Shown here: positions 27,813 through 36,783 of the stretch, piece by piece
Layout of the letters: each line of letters starts with the position of its first letter
Numbering within the stretch: the stretch's first letter is position 1
Assembly (NCBI RefSeq): GCF_042666655.1
Contig: NZ_JBHTDE010000009.1
Span: 62,001-126,000 of the forward strand
DNA length: 64,000 nucleotides
From: Paracraurococcus sp042666655
Lineage (GTDB): Bacteria; Pseudomonadota; Alphaproteobacteria; Acetobacterales; Acetobacteraceae
Reading direction: 5' to 3'
Translations under genes and position numbers: made by a program
The notes under the pieces: generated by a model
The model's input: the letters and a program-made list of their open reading frames with translations, nothing else
Told to the model about the DNA's origin: nothing
The model's database searches: none

Positions 27813-29210
27813 TCATCTAACGGACGCCAAGAGGCGGCGGGGACAGAGGCCGGCGCGCGGAGCCATAGGCGGAGCGCGGCCACCGCCTCGAGCTTGAGCG
27901 TTTCCGGAAAGGATGGCCGCTGTCTATTGCCCTCCGCCATCGACACCTCTCGGACCCTCCAGCCTATCCGGGGTGTCCGTGGGAGCGAGACAGGACCAGT
28001 CTCGAGTTTGGCCTAACCGTGTACGGCTCAGCCCTGACATAGGGGCAGCGGTGTCCCATTCGATTTGCAAAGCGCTCTAACCTTCACCCTCCCGCGCCGC
28101 GCACCGAATGTCGGCAGATGCGCTCGTGTGAAACACCGGTGCCACCAAGCGTGCTCTTCGCGCATGCATGTGTCAGCAAATGCGCTCCTCGGAGCAGTCA
28201 CTGTCACGAACCGCCCCCCCCGCGTCCACAGGCGGCGACGCGTGTCGCAGGCGAAAGATCGTGCCGAAGCGCCTGACCGCCTTGAATCCTGCTTCTCGGA
28301 CGCGTGGGTCTTCCACTACCTCCCGCTTCGCCAGACTGTCGGCCGATGCAGTCCAGGGCGTCGGCTAACCCTATCCGCGCTTCCATCCTCAACGTGGCCA
28401 GCAGCTTCGATGACATAGCGAGGCTTGTGGCTGGACGAGGCGGTGCAAGCGGTCGCCGAAAACGGGGACCTCGCCCTCAAGATCCTGACCGGGCCATGTC
28501 GGCCCAGCGTCTCGCCGGTCATGCGGCTGGAACTTCGGCGCGTCCTGGCAGAGGTTCGCTGCCCCGTCGGTACTGCGTCCCGGAGCGCCGCCGCAGGCGA
28601 TCGTGGCTGCGCTTCATGCCACATTCCGGGGGCTGCGCGCGGTGCCGCAGTGTCAGAATACGCGCTCAAGTTGTGCATTCATGTCATCCTATGCGCCCCA
28701 TGCGCGTGCCGGCGGCAGCCTCTGCACGCGCGGACGGCTGCGATGTCAGCACTCGAAACCACGATCGGCGGCCATCGGGGACGGGCCGCCCGCCTGCGCC
28801 AGCACGTCGGCACCATCGACCGATTTGCCTACTCGGGGCGCTGGCACATTGGCACGGCGGAGACCGGGCGGAGGCGCACACCAGGCGGATAAGGTGAAGC
28901 TGGCCCCCGCCGACCTGTGTCATGAAATGCGCTTCAGTGGAGGCCCAGTGTCGATAGGCGCACCCGGCATGTCATCGTTTGCGCTCGGCCAGGTCTAGGC
29001 GTTTCGCGGGCTTGAGTGCCATCAGGGTGTCAGCTTAGGGGCAGCCGACACGGCCGCGGCGGCTTGGCCCTTGGCACTTCGGCGGATCGCTCCGCCGGGG
29101 TGTTTTCGTCTGCGGCCGGGGCCGCCCCGCGGCCACCCCCTTTGCCCCCCGGCGCCGGCCGCCCCATATTCCACCCCAATCCTTCCCCGCCCTGCGGAGC
29201 CCCCTTCCCC
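27813..29210. other. Gene-poor scar region with repeats
   Basis: About 1.4 kb with no gene I can support: short open frames in both directions have no RBS, no recognisable domain and unnatural composition. The main structure is a set of same-orientation 17-bp repeats (see separate entry) between 28109 and 28986. Together with the integrase remnant this looks like the residue of an inserted element. Confidence 0.6.
28109..28986 (+). repeat. Dispersed 17-bp repeats, consensus TGTCAnnnnATGCGCTC
   Basis: Same-strand copies: 28109-28125 (TGTCGGCAGATGCGCTC), 28171-28187 (TGTCAGCAAATGCGCTC), 28651-28667 (TGTCAGAATACGCGCTC), 28682-28698 (TGTCATCCTATGCGCCC), 28918-28934 (TGTCATGAAATGCGCTT), 28970-28986 (TGTCATCGTTTGCGCTC); a weaker one at 28337-28353. 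Spacing is irregular. Multiple copies of a short TG-starting motif are typical of the ends of some IS families such as IS21 (inference); no transposase is left. Confidence 0.6.
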
Positions 29211-30185
29211 ATGTCCGAAACCGCACCCGTCCCCGTCACCGTGCTGACCGGCTATCTCGGCGCCGGCAAGACCACGTTGCTCAACCGCATCCTCAGCGAG
29301 AACCACGGCAAGAAGTACGCCGTGGTGATCAACGAATTCGGCGAGCTCGGCGTCGACAACGACCTCGTCGTCGATACCGACGAGGAAGTCTTCGAGATGA
29401 ACAACGGCTGCATCTGCTGCACCGTGCGCGGCGACCTGATCCGCATCATCGGCGGGTTGATGAAGCGCCGCGGCAAATTCGACGGCATCATCGTGGAAAC
29501 CACCGGCCTCGCCGACCCCGCCCCGGTCGCCCAGACCTTCTTCGCCGACGAGGACGTCAAGCGCGCGACGCGGCTGGATGCCATCGTCACCCTGGTCGAC
29601 GCCAAGAACCTGCCGGCCCGCCTGGCCGACAGCAAGGAGGCGGTGGAGCAGATCGCCTTCGCCGACATCATCGTCCTGAACAAAATGGACCTAGTCTCGG
29701 AGGCCGAGGCGGTCGAGGTCGAGCGCCGCATCCGCGCCATCAACCCCTATGCCGAGATCCGCCGCAGCACCAAGTCCGACGTGCCGATCTCGACGGTGAT
29801 CGGGCGGGAGGCCTTCGACCTGAAGCGCATCCTGGAGCGCGAGCCCGAATTCCTGTCCGGCGAGGACCACCACGAGCACGACGGCGACATCCTGTCGGTG
29901 TCCTTCGAGGTTACCCGCCCGGTGGACCCGGAGAAGTTCAACGCCTGGATGACCCAGCTGCTGGCAGCGAAGGGCCAGGACCTGCTGCGCACCAAGGGCA
30001 TCCTCTACTACGCCGGCGACGACCGCCGCTTCGCCTTCCAGGCGGTGCACATGATCGCCGACGGCGACTTCATCGGCCCGGTGAAGGATGGCGACCCGCG
30101 CCGGTCGAAGATCGTCTTCATCGGCCGCGACCTGAACCGCCCGCAGCTCCGCCGCGGCTTTGAGAGCTGCCAGGTGGAGGCATGA
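29211..30185 (+). CDS. COG0523 (CobW/YeiR/ZNG1-type) GTPase metallochaperone
   Basis: 324 residues. The G domain begins GYLGAGKTTLLNRIL (Walker A), has the metal-binding NGCICC motif (Cys-x-Cys-Cys), ETTGLADPAPV and the base-recognition NKMDL; the CobW C-terminal domain follows a short HHEHD stretch. The family delivers Zn, Co or Fe to target proteins at the cost of GTP. No cobalamin genes are nearby, so a zinc role is more likely than cobalt. It overlaps the WD40 gene by four bases. Start ATG 29211 is the only one giving an N-terminus directly before the Walker A strand; the upstream open frame is low-complexity. Confidence 0.9.
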   Translation: MSETAPVPVTVLTGYLGAGKTTLLNRILSENHGKKYAVVINEFGELGVDNDLVVDTDEEVFEMNNGCICCTVRGDLIRIIGGLMKRRGKFDGIIVETTGLADPAPVAQTFFADEDVKRATRLDAIVTLVDAKNLPARLADSKEAVEQIAFADIIVLNKMDLVSEAEAVEVERRIRAINPYAEIRRSTKSDVPISTVIGREAFDLKRILEREPEFLSGEDHHEHDGDILSVSFEVTRPVDPEKFNAWMTQLLAAKGQDLLRTKGILYYAGDDRRFAFQAVHMIADGDFIGPVKDGDPRRSKIVFIGRDLNRPQLRRGFESCQVEA

Positions 30186-31219
30186 GCGAGACCGCCGCCG
30201 CAGACTTCCTGCTCGATACGCGGGGCACCAGCCGGGAGCTCGGCGCCTGGGTGGTCGGCCTCGCCTTCGGACGCGACGGCAGCCTGGGCCTCGGCCTGGG
30301 CGACGGCAGCGTGCACATCGCCCAGCCGCGCAACCCCGACGCCGCCTGGACCAGCGCGGCGGCGCATGACGGCGCGGTGCTGTCCTTCTGCGCCGATGCC
30401 AGGGACGGATTCCTGTCGGGCGGCGACGACGGCCGGCTGGTCCGCACCGCACCCGACGCCGCCACCACCGAACTCGCCCGACTCGGCGCGATGAAATGGG
30501 TCGAGCACGTCGCGGCGCACGAATCGGGTCTCCGTGCCGCCTCGGTCGGCAAGCAGCTGTATTTGTTCGACGCCAAGGGGGAGAAGGCGAAGATCCTGCC
30601 GCACCCTTCGGCCGTCGGCGGCATCGCCTTCGATGCCAAGGGCAAGCGGGTCGCCGCCAGCCACTACAACGGCGCGTCGCTGTGGTTCGTGGCCAGCAAG
30701 GAGGACAAGCCGCGGGTGCTGGAATGGAAGGGCAGCCACGCCGCCATCGCCATCAGCCCGGACGGTACCCATGTGGTAACAGCGATGCAGGAGAACGCCC
30801 TGCATGGCTGGCGCCTGGCGGATGGCCAGCACATGCGGATGTCGGGCTACCCGTCGAAGACCCATTTCCTGTCCTTCACCGCCCGCGGCAAGTGGCTGGC
30901 GACCAGCGGCGCCGATGCCGTGGTGGTCTGGCCCTTCTTCGGCGGCGGCCCGATGGGCAAGGCGCCGACCGAACTGGCCGGCGGCGACGGCGTGCTGGTC
31001 AGCGCCGTCGCCTGCCACCCGCAGCACGAGGTGGTCGCGGCCGGCTTCGCCGACGGGCTGGTGCTGCTGGCCGAGATCGCCTCCGGCAAGGTCGTGCCGG
31101 TCGCCGCCCCCGGCCATGGCAGCATCTCGGCGCTCGGCTGGAACGCCACCGGGACCCACCTTGCCTTCGGGACGGAAACCGGCTTCGCCGGCCTGGTCGA
31201 CCTTTCGAAGAAGGGCTGA
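30182..31219 (+). CDS. WD40 beta-propeller protein paired with COG0523 GTPase
   Basis: 345 residues organised as about seven propeller blades, e.g. GSLGLGLGDGSVHIA, FLSGGDDGRLVR, AAIAISPDGTHVVTAMQENALHGW, KWLATSGADAVVVW, VVAAGFADGLVLLAE and ALGWNATGTHLAFGTETGFAGLVDL. No signal peptide, so cytoplasmic. It starts inside the stop codon of the GTPase gene (ATGA), so the two are co-translated; the propeller is probably a scaffold or client-recognition partner of the metallochaperone (inference from pairing). Confidence 0.85.
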   Translation: MSETAAADFLLDTRGTSRELGAWVVGLAFGRDGSLGLGLGDGSVHIAQPRNPDAAWTSAAAHDGAVLSFCADARDGFLSGGDDGRLVRTAPDAATTELARLGAMKWVEHVAAHESGLRAASVGKQLYLFDAKGEKAKILPHPSAVGGIAFDAKGKRVAASHYNGASLWFVASKEDKPRVLEWKGSHAAIAISPDGTHVVTAMQENALHGWRLADGQHMRMSGYPSKTHFLSFTARGKWLATSGADAVVVWPFFGGGPMGKAPTELAGGDGVLVSAVACHPQHEVVAAGFADGLVLLAEIASGKVVPVAAPGHGSISALGWNATGTHLAFGTETGFAGLVDLSKKG

Positions 31220-31336
31220 GCCCGGGCCGGTCCCCGGCAGGCTTTCGTCGACCGGGCCACCCTTCGCGCGGCGGCGTCGCGTGATGGAAATGCCGGCCTG
31301 GCGACTTTTCCGCCTGCGGACTCCGGGGAATTTCGC

Positions 31337-31645
31337 CTAGCCGCGCCGCAGCGGGCCCACCGCCCGCCAACCCTGCCCGGCCGGCCGCGGCCGGGGGGTG
31401 GCGCAGGTGTAGAAGGCATGCATGGCCATCGCCGGCGGCTCTTCCACCTCGGGGGGCGGCGGCCGCCGCGGCTTCGCCCGTGCCACCGGCATCCCGATGG
31501 CCGGACCGCAGCCCGCCATGCGCATCAGCGGCGTCGCCACCGCAAGCCCGGCCGCCGCCGGGCCGGGCATGGCCGATCCCAGGATCAGCAACCCGATGGC
31601 GACGCAGCACCGTCCCGGCCTGCCACCCGTGCGGATCCTCTGCAT
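31337..31645 (-). CDS. Small exported proline-rich protein, uncertain
   Basis: 102 residues with a plausible signal peptide (RCCVAIGLLILGSAMPGPAAAG) and a mature part rich in Pro, with a PRRPPPPEVEEPP segment and three cysteines. I do not recognise it. Support is limited to the signal-like N-terminus and lack of any better gene on either strand in this 600-base gap; the RBS is weak. Confidence 0.4.
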   Translation of the reverse strand: MQRIRTGGRPGRCCVAIGLLILGSAMPGPAAAGLAVATPLMRMAGCGPAIGMPVARAKPRRPPPPEVEEPPAMAMHAFYTCATPRPRPAGQGWRAVGPLRRG

Positions 31646-31814
31646 GACTTACCGGCCCTTGCTGGGCGTCCGTCCCGACGCGATTCGGCTGGTCCGCCAA
31701 CGCCGGGCTCCGCCATGCTGTTCCCGCTGGAAGATTCCCGGCCCGGCGGGGAACCGGCATGCAACCGGAGCGGCCTTCGCGGCCTTACCCGGCTTTCCTG
31801 GGGATGACGCAGTG

Positions 31815-32240
31815 ATGGCACGCACACCCGATGACGACGACGACGTGGATCTCGGTATCAGCCTGGAAACGGTGGCGACCGTGGTCGACCACGTCCGCGC
31901 CCTGCAGGTGACCGAGGAGACCGACCCCGACCAGCTCTCCGAGGATGACAACAGCGAGGCGGCGCTGCTGCAGGAGAATCCGGACGACATGACGGAGGAC
32001 AGCCTCCGCGAGTTCATCGACGGGCTGAACGACGACGAGCAGGCGGCGCTCATTGCCCTCGTCTGGGTCGGCCGCGGCGACTATGGCCCGGAGGAATGGG
32101 AGGAGGCGCTGCGCCTGGCCGTCGAGCGCAACGCGACCGGGGATGCCGGTGGCTACCTGCTGGGCATGGACATGGCAGGTGACCTGCTGGCGGAAGGCGT
32201 CGCCGCCTTCGGCCTGTCGATCGAGGACATCGAACGCTGA
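31815..32240 (+). CDS. DUF3775 domain protein
   Basis: 141 acidic residues. The pattern LGISLETVATVVDHVRALQ, then an acidic loop with DNSEAALLQENPDD, LREFIDGLNDDEQAALIALVWVGRGDY, and YLLGMDMAGDLLAEGVAAFGLSIEDIE matches the DUF3775 family of small alphaproteobacterial proteins of unknown function. No membrane segment. ATG 31815 is preceded by an in-frame GTG at 31812. Isolated gene; upstream 31646-31814 shows nothing further. Confidence 0.8.
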   Translation: MARTPDDDDDVDLGISLETVATVVDHVRALQVTEETDPDQLSEDDNSEAALLQENPDDMTEDSLREFIDGLNDDEQAALIALVWVGRGDYGPEEWEEALRLAVERNATGDAGGYLLGMDMAGDLLAEGVAAFGLSIEDIER

Positions 32241-32488
32241 ACCATCCCTGCACGGGGCGGGCGTGAACCGGGCAACGACACCGGCCAGGCGCAGAACCAC
32301 ACGACGCGAATTACGAAGCTTCAATTATTCCCATAGACTTCGTTGCAGTGTATTTTCCTGTCAGCCATGGCGTTGCACACCATCTCGGTACAATGGTGCC
32401 GGTCCGGTGCCTTGGCCGTCGCCGTACCGGCGACGGCCCCGTCCCGCGGCATGCCGGCTGCCAGTCGTAGCACCAGCGGGCCGTTCGG
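32241..32488. promoter_or_regulatory. Promoter region of the hybrid kinase gene
   Basis: 248 bases with a locally AT-rich stretch (about 32310-32360, e.g. TTCAATTATTCCCATAGA) in an otherwise GC-rich context; the likely promoter of the downstream kinase. An in-frame TAG at 32468-32470 limits how far upstream the kinase can start. Confidence 0.4.
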
Positions 32489-35400
32489 GTGATGCAAGGC
32501 GGACTGCCAGGATATCCGGTGTTCCAGGCCGCCGCCATCGGCCAGGATGTGGCGGGACGGCCCCTGCCGGTCTCCGCCGCCATCGACCTCACCGTGCTGC
32601 AGGAGGCGGAACGCGCCCTGGCCGCGCGCGAGGCGGAGTTCCGCGGCGTCTTCGAGCAGGCCGCGGTCGGCCTCGCCCAGGTCGGGCTGGACGGACGCTG
32701 GCTGCGGGTGAACGGCCGGGCCTCCGCCATCCTCGGCCATGCCGAGGCGGAGCTGCTCGGGCGCCGCTTCCAGGAGATCACCCATCCGGACGACCTCGCC
32801 GCCGAGCTTGAGCGGATGCGGGCGCTGCTCGACGGCGGCGTGCCGACCTATGCGATGGAGAAGCGCTACCGCCGGGGTGACGGCATGCTGGCCTGGGCCA
32901 CCACGACCGTGTCCCTGCTGCGCGACGGGGCGGGACGGCCGGACCGGTTCATCATGGTGCTGGAGGACATCGCTGCCCGCAAAGCGGCCGAGGCGGCGCT
33001 GGCCGAGACCGAGGCGCGGCAGCGCGAGCTGCTGGCCACCCTCGACCTCGGTGCCTTCATGGCGTGCGACCTCGACGGCACCATCCGCTTCTGGTCGAAG
33101 GGCTGCGAGCGGCTGTACGGCTGGACCGCCGAGGAGGCGATCGGCCAGGTCTCCCACACCCTGCTGCACACCGAATTCCCGCCGCCCCAGGCCGCGGGCC
33201 GGGCCGGGCTGGAGCGCGACGGCAGCTGGGCCAGCGATCTCCGGCAACGCACCCGGGACGGCGAGACGCGCATCGTCGAAAGCCGCAAGGTGCTGCGCCG
33301 CGGCCCGGCCGGCGCGCCGCTGGCGCTGCTGGAGACGGTGCACGACGTCACCGCCCAGCGCCAGGCCGAGGCGGCGCTGCGCGAGAGCACCGCGGTGATG
33401 CTGCTGTCGCAGGACGCGGCGCGGGTCGGCAGCTATGTCCAGGACCTGCGGACCGATGCCTATCGCTGGGCGCCGGGCGCCCCGACCCTGTTCGGCTTCC
33501 CGCCGGGGTCGGAGGCGATGCCGATGGCCGACTGGCTGGCCATCCGCCACCCCGAGGACCGGCTGCGCACCGCGGCCGAGCGGGCCCGCTCGCTCGCCCG
33601 CGGCGATGCGGAAGCCCGCTACGAATACCGCATCATCCGGCCGGACACCGGCGAGCTGCGGCACCTGGAGGCGCGGGCGCGGCGCGAACACGATGCGGAT
33701 GGCCGACCGGTGCGGGCGTTCGGCGTCGTCTTCGACGTCACCGAGGCCCGGCTGGCCGAGGCGGCGGGGCGCGAGCGGGCCTGGCGCGACGATGTCCTGC
33801 TCGGCCTGGAGGAGCGGCTGCGCGCAAGCCGGACGGTGCGGGACACCGCCGCCGCGGCCTGCGAGGCGCTCGGCCGGGCGCTCGGCCTGGTGCATGCGGC
33901 CCTCGGCGCGGTCGAGCCCGACGGCGTGCATGTCGTCGTCGAGGGCGGCTGGCGGGCGGATGGGCGGACGGCGGCCAGCGGCCGGCACCGCCTCGCCGAC
34001 CTGCCGCCGGAGCGGCTGGCGCCCTTGTTCCAGGGCAACCCGGTGGCCATCGCCGATCCGCTGACCGCCGGGAGCCCGGTGGCGCAGCAGGCCTTCGAGG
34101 CGCTCGGTGCGCGCGCCTCGCTCGCGGTCCCGCTGCGGCAGGACGGCCGGCTGCGCGCCATGCTGTTCCTGCTGCGGGCGGCGCCGCAGGGCTGGACCGC
34201 GGCCGAGATCGAGCTGGCGCGCACCACGCTCGACCGCACCTGGCAGGCGTCCGAACGGGCGCGGGCCGAGGCGGCGCTGCGCGACAATGAGGAGCGGCTG
34301 CGCCTGGCGCAGGATGCGGCGGCCATCGGCATCTGGGACTGGGACCTCGCCAGCGGCACGCAGCGCTGGTCGGCGCGGAATTTCAGCCTGCTCGGGCTGG
34401 ACCCGGTGCGGGACGAGCCGAGCCATGCGAACTGGCATGCCGCGATCCATCCCGACGACCGCGCGGCGATCGAGGCCGCGGTGGCCGCGGCGCTCGGCGG
34501 GGTGGACAGCTACGAGGCGGAGTACCGGGTGGCCGCGCCAGAGGGCGAGCCACGCTGGCTGCTGGCCCGCGGCGTGGTGCTGCGCGAGCCGGGCGGCCGG
34601 GCCACCCGCATGCTCGGCGTCACCCTCGACGTCACCGCGACCAAGATCGTCGAGACCGCGCTGGCGCGCGACAATGCCGAGCTGGAAACCCGCGTCGCCG
34701 AGCGGACCCGTGCGCTGACCGAGGCCGCCGCCGCGCTGCAGGCCGAGATGCAGCGGCGCGAGGCGGCCCAGGCGGCGCTGGTCCAGGCGCAGAAGCTGGA
34801 GGCGCTGGGCCAGCTCACCGGCAGCGTGGCGCACGACTTCAACAACGTCCTCGCCGCGGTCATGGGCAGCCTGCGGCTGATCACCCGCCGCGCCGAGGGC
34901 AACGAGCGGGTCATCGACCTGGCCCGCAACGGCGAGCGCGCGGCGGAACGCGCCGCCGCGCTGGTCCGCCAGCTGCTGGCCTTCGCCCGGCGGGAGGACC
35001 TGCTGCCGGTGCTGGTCGACCCCGTCGCGCTGCTGGCCAATACCGACCAGATGCTGCGCCGCGCGGTCGGCAGCGGGGTGACGCTGTCGGTCGAGGCGGC
35101 GGCGGGGACCTGGCCGGTGCTTGCCGACCCGCACCGGCTGGAAGTGGCGCTGCTCAACCTGTCGATGAACGCCCGGGACGCCATGCAGGGCTCGGGCGGG
35201 CTGCTGGTGACCGTCAGGAACGCCCCGGCGGGCGGCGAGGCCCGGCCGCCGGGCCTCGATGGCCGGGCCGACCATGTCGTCCTCACGGTGCGCGACAGCG
35301 GTACCGGCATGCCGCCGGAGGTGCTGGCCCGGGCGGCCGAGCCCTTCTTCACCACCAAGCCGCGCGGCAAGGGGACCGGGCTGGGCCTGGCGATGGTGCA

Positions 35401-36385
35401 TGGCTTCGCCCAGCAGTCCGGCGGCGCGCTGCGGCTGCTGAGCGCCCCGGGCGAGGGCACCACGGCGGAGATCTGGCTGCCCCGCGCCGCGCCGGAGGAC
35501 GCCGCGACTCCCGGCCACGCCCCGGCCGAGCCCGACCCGGCGCTGCACGGCGCGGCGACGCTGCTGGTGGTGGACGACGACGACCAGGTCCGCCTGGTGA
35601 CGGCGAGCCAGCTGCGCGAGCTGGGCTATGCGGTGCTGGAGGCCAGCAGCGTCGCCTCCGCGATGGCACAGGCGCTGGCGGCGGAGCGGCTGGACCTGGT
35701 GGTCACCGATGTCACCATGCCTGGCGGCAACGGCCAGGAACTGGCGCGCCGGTTGCGTGCCGCCCGGCCGGGCGTGCCCCTCCTGTTCCTGACCGGTTTC
35801 AACGACCGGCAGTCGCTGGACGGCGAAGTGGTGCTCGGCAAGCCCTTCACCGCCGCCGAATTCAGCCGCCAGGTGCTGGCCGCGCTCGGCCGCCTGCCGG
35901 CGCCGCTGCACGACCGGCTGCTGATGCGGCTGAGCCGGGCGGAACTGCGCGAGGCCTATTTCGCCTGGCGCCGGCGGCGCGACGAGCTGGGCGGCACGGC
36001 GCTGCCCTGGATCGCACCGGCCGAGATCGCGGCGCTGTCCGGCGCGGACGACGCCTATACCGTCGCGGTCGAGCCGGATGGCGAGGCGCCGCCGCGGCTG
36101 CGTTTCCTGCAGGTCGGCGCCGCGCTGGCGGCTCGCCCGGACAGCGCGCAGGCAGGCCAGGCGGTGGATGACGGCACCGAGGCCGACGAGGCCTTCGGTG
36201 GGCTGACCGTCGCCTTCCAGCGCGCCGCCAGCCTCGGCGTGCCGTGTCACGATTATGCGCGCTACTGTTTCCAAGACGGTGGCGATCGGATGTACTTCGA
36301 GCGGTTGCTGCTGCCGCTCGCCGCGGACCACGGTCCGCGGCCGACCCATCTGCTGGGCATCGCCCTATTTTCCGGACCGGTCTGA
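32489..36385 (+). CDS. Hybrid sensor histidine kinase with PAS/GAF array and C-terminal receiver
   Basis: 1298 residues, no membrane segments, so a cytoplasmic sensor. Order: PAS (~45-165), PAS (~175-295), PAS (~305-430), GAF (~440-590), PAS (~600-720), coiled coil (~725-775), HisKA with SVAHDFNNVLAAV (His at ~781), HATPase with NLSMNARDAM, DSGTGMPPEV and GKGTGLGLAMVHGFA, receiver with VVDDDDQ and TDVTMPGG (phospho-Asp ~1073) and KPF, then a ~170-residue C-terminal PAS_5-like domain (CFQDGGDRMYFERLLLPL). The kinase is of the HWE-unlike, BaeS/FixL-type N-box group. No separate response regulator or DNA-binding partner is adjacent, so output is unknown. Start GTG 32489 or ATG 32492. Confidence 0.9.
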   Translation: MMQGGLPGYPVFQAAAIGQDVAGRPLPVSAAIDLTVLQEAERALAAREAEFRGVFEQAAVGLAQVGLDGRWLRVNGRASAILGHAEAELLGRRFQEITHPDDLAAELERMRALLDGGVPTYAMEKRYRRGDGMLAWATTTVSLLRDGAGRPDRFIMVLEDIAARKAAEAALAETEARQRELLATLDLGAFMACDLDGTIRFWSKGCERLYGWTAEEAIGQVSHTLLHTEFPPPQAAGRAGLERDGSWASDLRQRTRDGETRIVESRKVLRRGPAGAPLALLETVHDVTAQRQAEAALRESTAVMLLSQDAARVGSYVQDLRTDAYRWAPGAPTLFGFPPGSEAMPMADWLAIRHPEDRLRTAAERARSLARGDAEARYEYRIIRPDTGELRHLEARARREHDADGRPVRAFGVVFDVTEARLAEAAGRERAWRDDVLLGLEERLRASRTVRDTAAAACEALGRALGLVHAALGAVEPDGVHVVVEGGWRADGRTAASGRHRLADLPPERLAPLFQGNPVAIADPLTAGSPVAQQAFEALGARASLAVPLRQDGRLRAMLFLLRAAPQGWTAAEIELARTTLDRTWQASERARAEAALRDNEERLRLAQDAAAIGIWDWDLASGTQRWSARNFSLLGLDPVRDEPSHANWHAAIHPDDRAAIEAAVAAALGGVDSYEAEYRVAAPEGEPRWLLARGVVLREPGGRATRMLGVTLDVTATKIVETALARDNAELETRVAERTRALTEAAAALQAEMQRREAAQAALVQAQKLEALGQLTGSVAHDFNNVLAAVMGSLRLITRRAEGNERVIDLARNGERAAERAAALVRQLLAFARREDLLPVLVDPVALLANTDQMLRRAVGSGVTLSVEAAAGTWPVLADPHRLEVALLNLSMNARDAMQGSGGLLVTVRNAPAGGEARPPGLDGRADHVVLTVRDSGTGMPPEVLARAAEPFFTTKPRGKGTGLGLAMVHGFAQQSGGALRLLSAPGEGTTAEIWLPRAAPEDAATPGHAPAEPDPALHGAATLLVVDDDDQVRLVTASQLRELGYAVLEASSVASAMAQALAAERLDLVVTDVTMPGGNGQELARRLRAARPGVPLLFLTGFNDRQSLDGEVVLGKPFTAAEFSRQVLAALGRLPAPLHDRLLMRLSRAELREAYFAWRRRRDELGGTALPWIAPAEIAALSGADDAYTVAVEPDGEAPPRLRFLQVGAALAARPDSAQAGQAVDDGTEADEAFGGLTVAFQRAASLGVPCHDYARYCFQDGGDRMYFERLLLPLAADHGPRPTHLLGIALFSGPV

Positions 36386-36783
36386 GGACGCCCGCATAAC
36401 CTGCCCGGCGCTGCCGCGCTTCGATACGCCGCGCCTGGCCCAGGCGATCGAGGCGCTGCCGGAGGCCGTGCTCGACCAGCTGGAGGATCAGAGCGCGACG
36501 GCTTGAGGCGGGATCGCCGAGAAGCCTGAATCGCGCGACCAAACGGATGCGGGAGCATGATGCGTGCGCGAAGCCGAACGCATCATGCTCCTGCCGGCGC
36601 AGCGCGCCCCGCCGCATCCCGGCGACGGGAGGCCGACGGCAGGATCGCGTCCCGGCGGGTCATGGCGACCAAGGCGCCATCACCTGCCGGCGACACTGGC
36701 CGTCCGGCGCCCACGCCGCAGCGGTTGGCGTTCGAAGGTGAACGCGGCACCGCCGCAGCGCCCTGTCACCAGGCAGCCCGGGG
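36386..36783. other. Gap with a gene-fragment-like stretch and a hairpin
   Basis: No intact gene. The frame just after the kinase stop (36393-36506) encodes LPRFDTPRLAQAIEALPEAVLDQLEDQ, resembling the first ~25 residues of PAS/photoactive-yellow-protein-like proteins, then stops. A perfect 14-bp inverted repeat lies at 36552-36591. The rest shows nothing. Confidence 0.45.
36552..36591. repeat. 14-bp perfect inverted repeat (hairpin)
   Basis: GGAGCATGATGCGT at 36552-36565 and its exact complement at 36578-36591, with a 12-base loop. No T-tract follows, so it is not a classic terminator; it could be an intergenic palindromic repeat or a rho-independent-like barrier between the kinase and the convergent RTX gene. 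Confidence 0.7.

Noticed and set aside
28065..28998. Several open frames of 70-200 codons in the gene-poor region
   Set aside because: No RBS, no recognisable domain, composition unlike neighbouring genes; treated as non-coding.
29040..29210. Possible cobalamin riboswitch before the CobW-type gene
   Set aside because: No B12-box-like sequence or extended fold seen, only GC-rich low-complexity sequence.
32321..36349. 1342-codon open frame on the minus strand opposite the kinase
   Set aside because: It is a GC-skew shadow of the kinase frame: no domain, repetitive Arg/Gly/Gln composition, no RBS, and the plus-strand frame is an obvious kinase.
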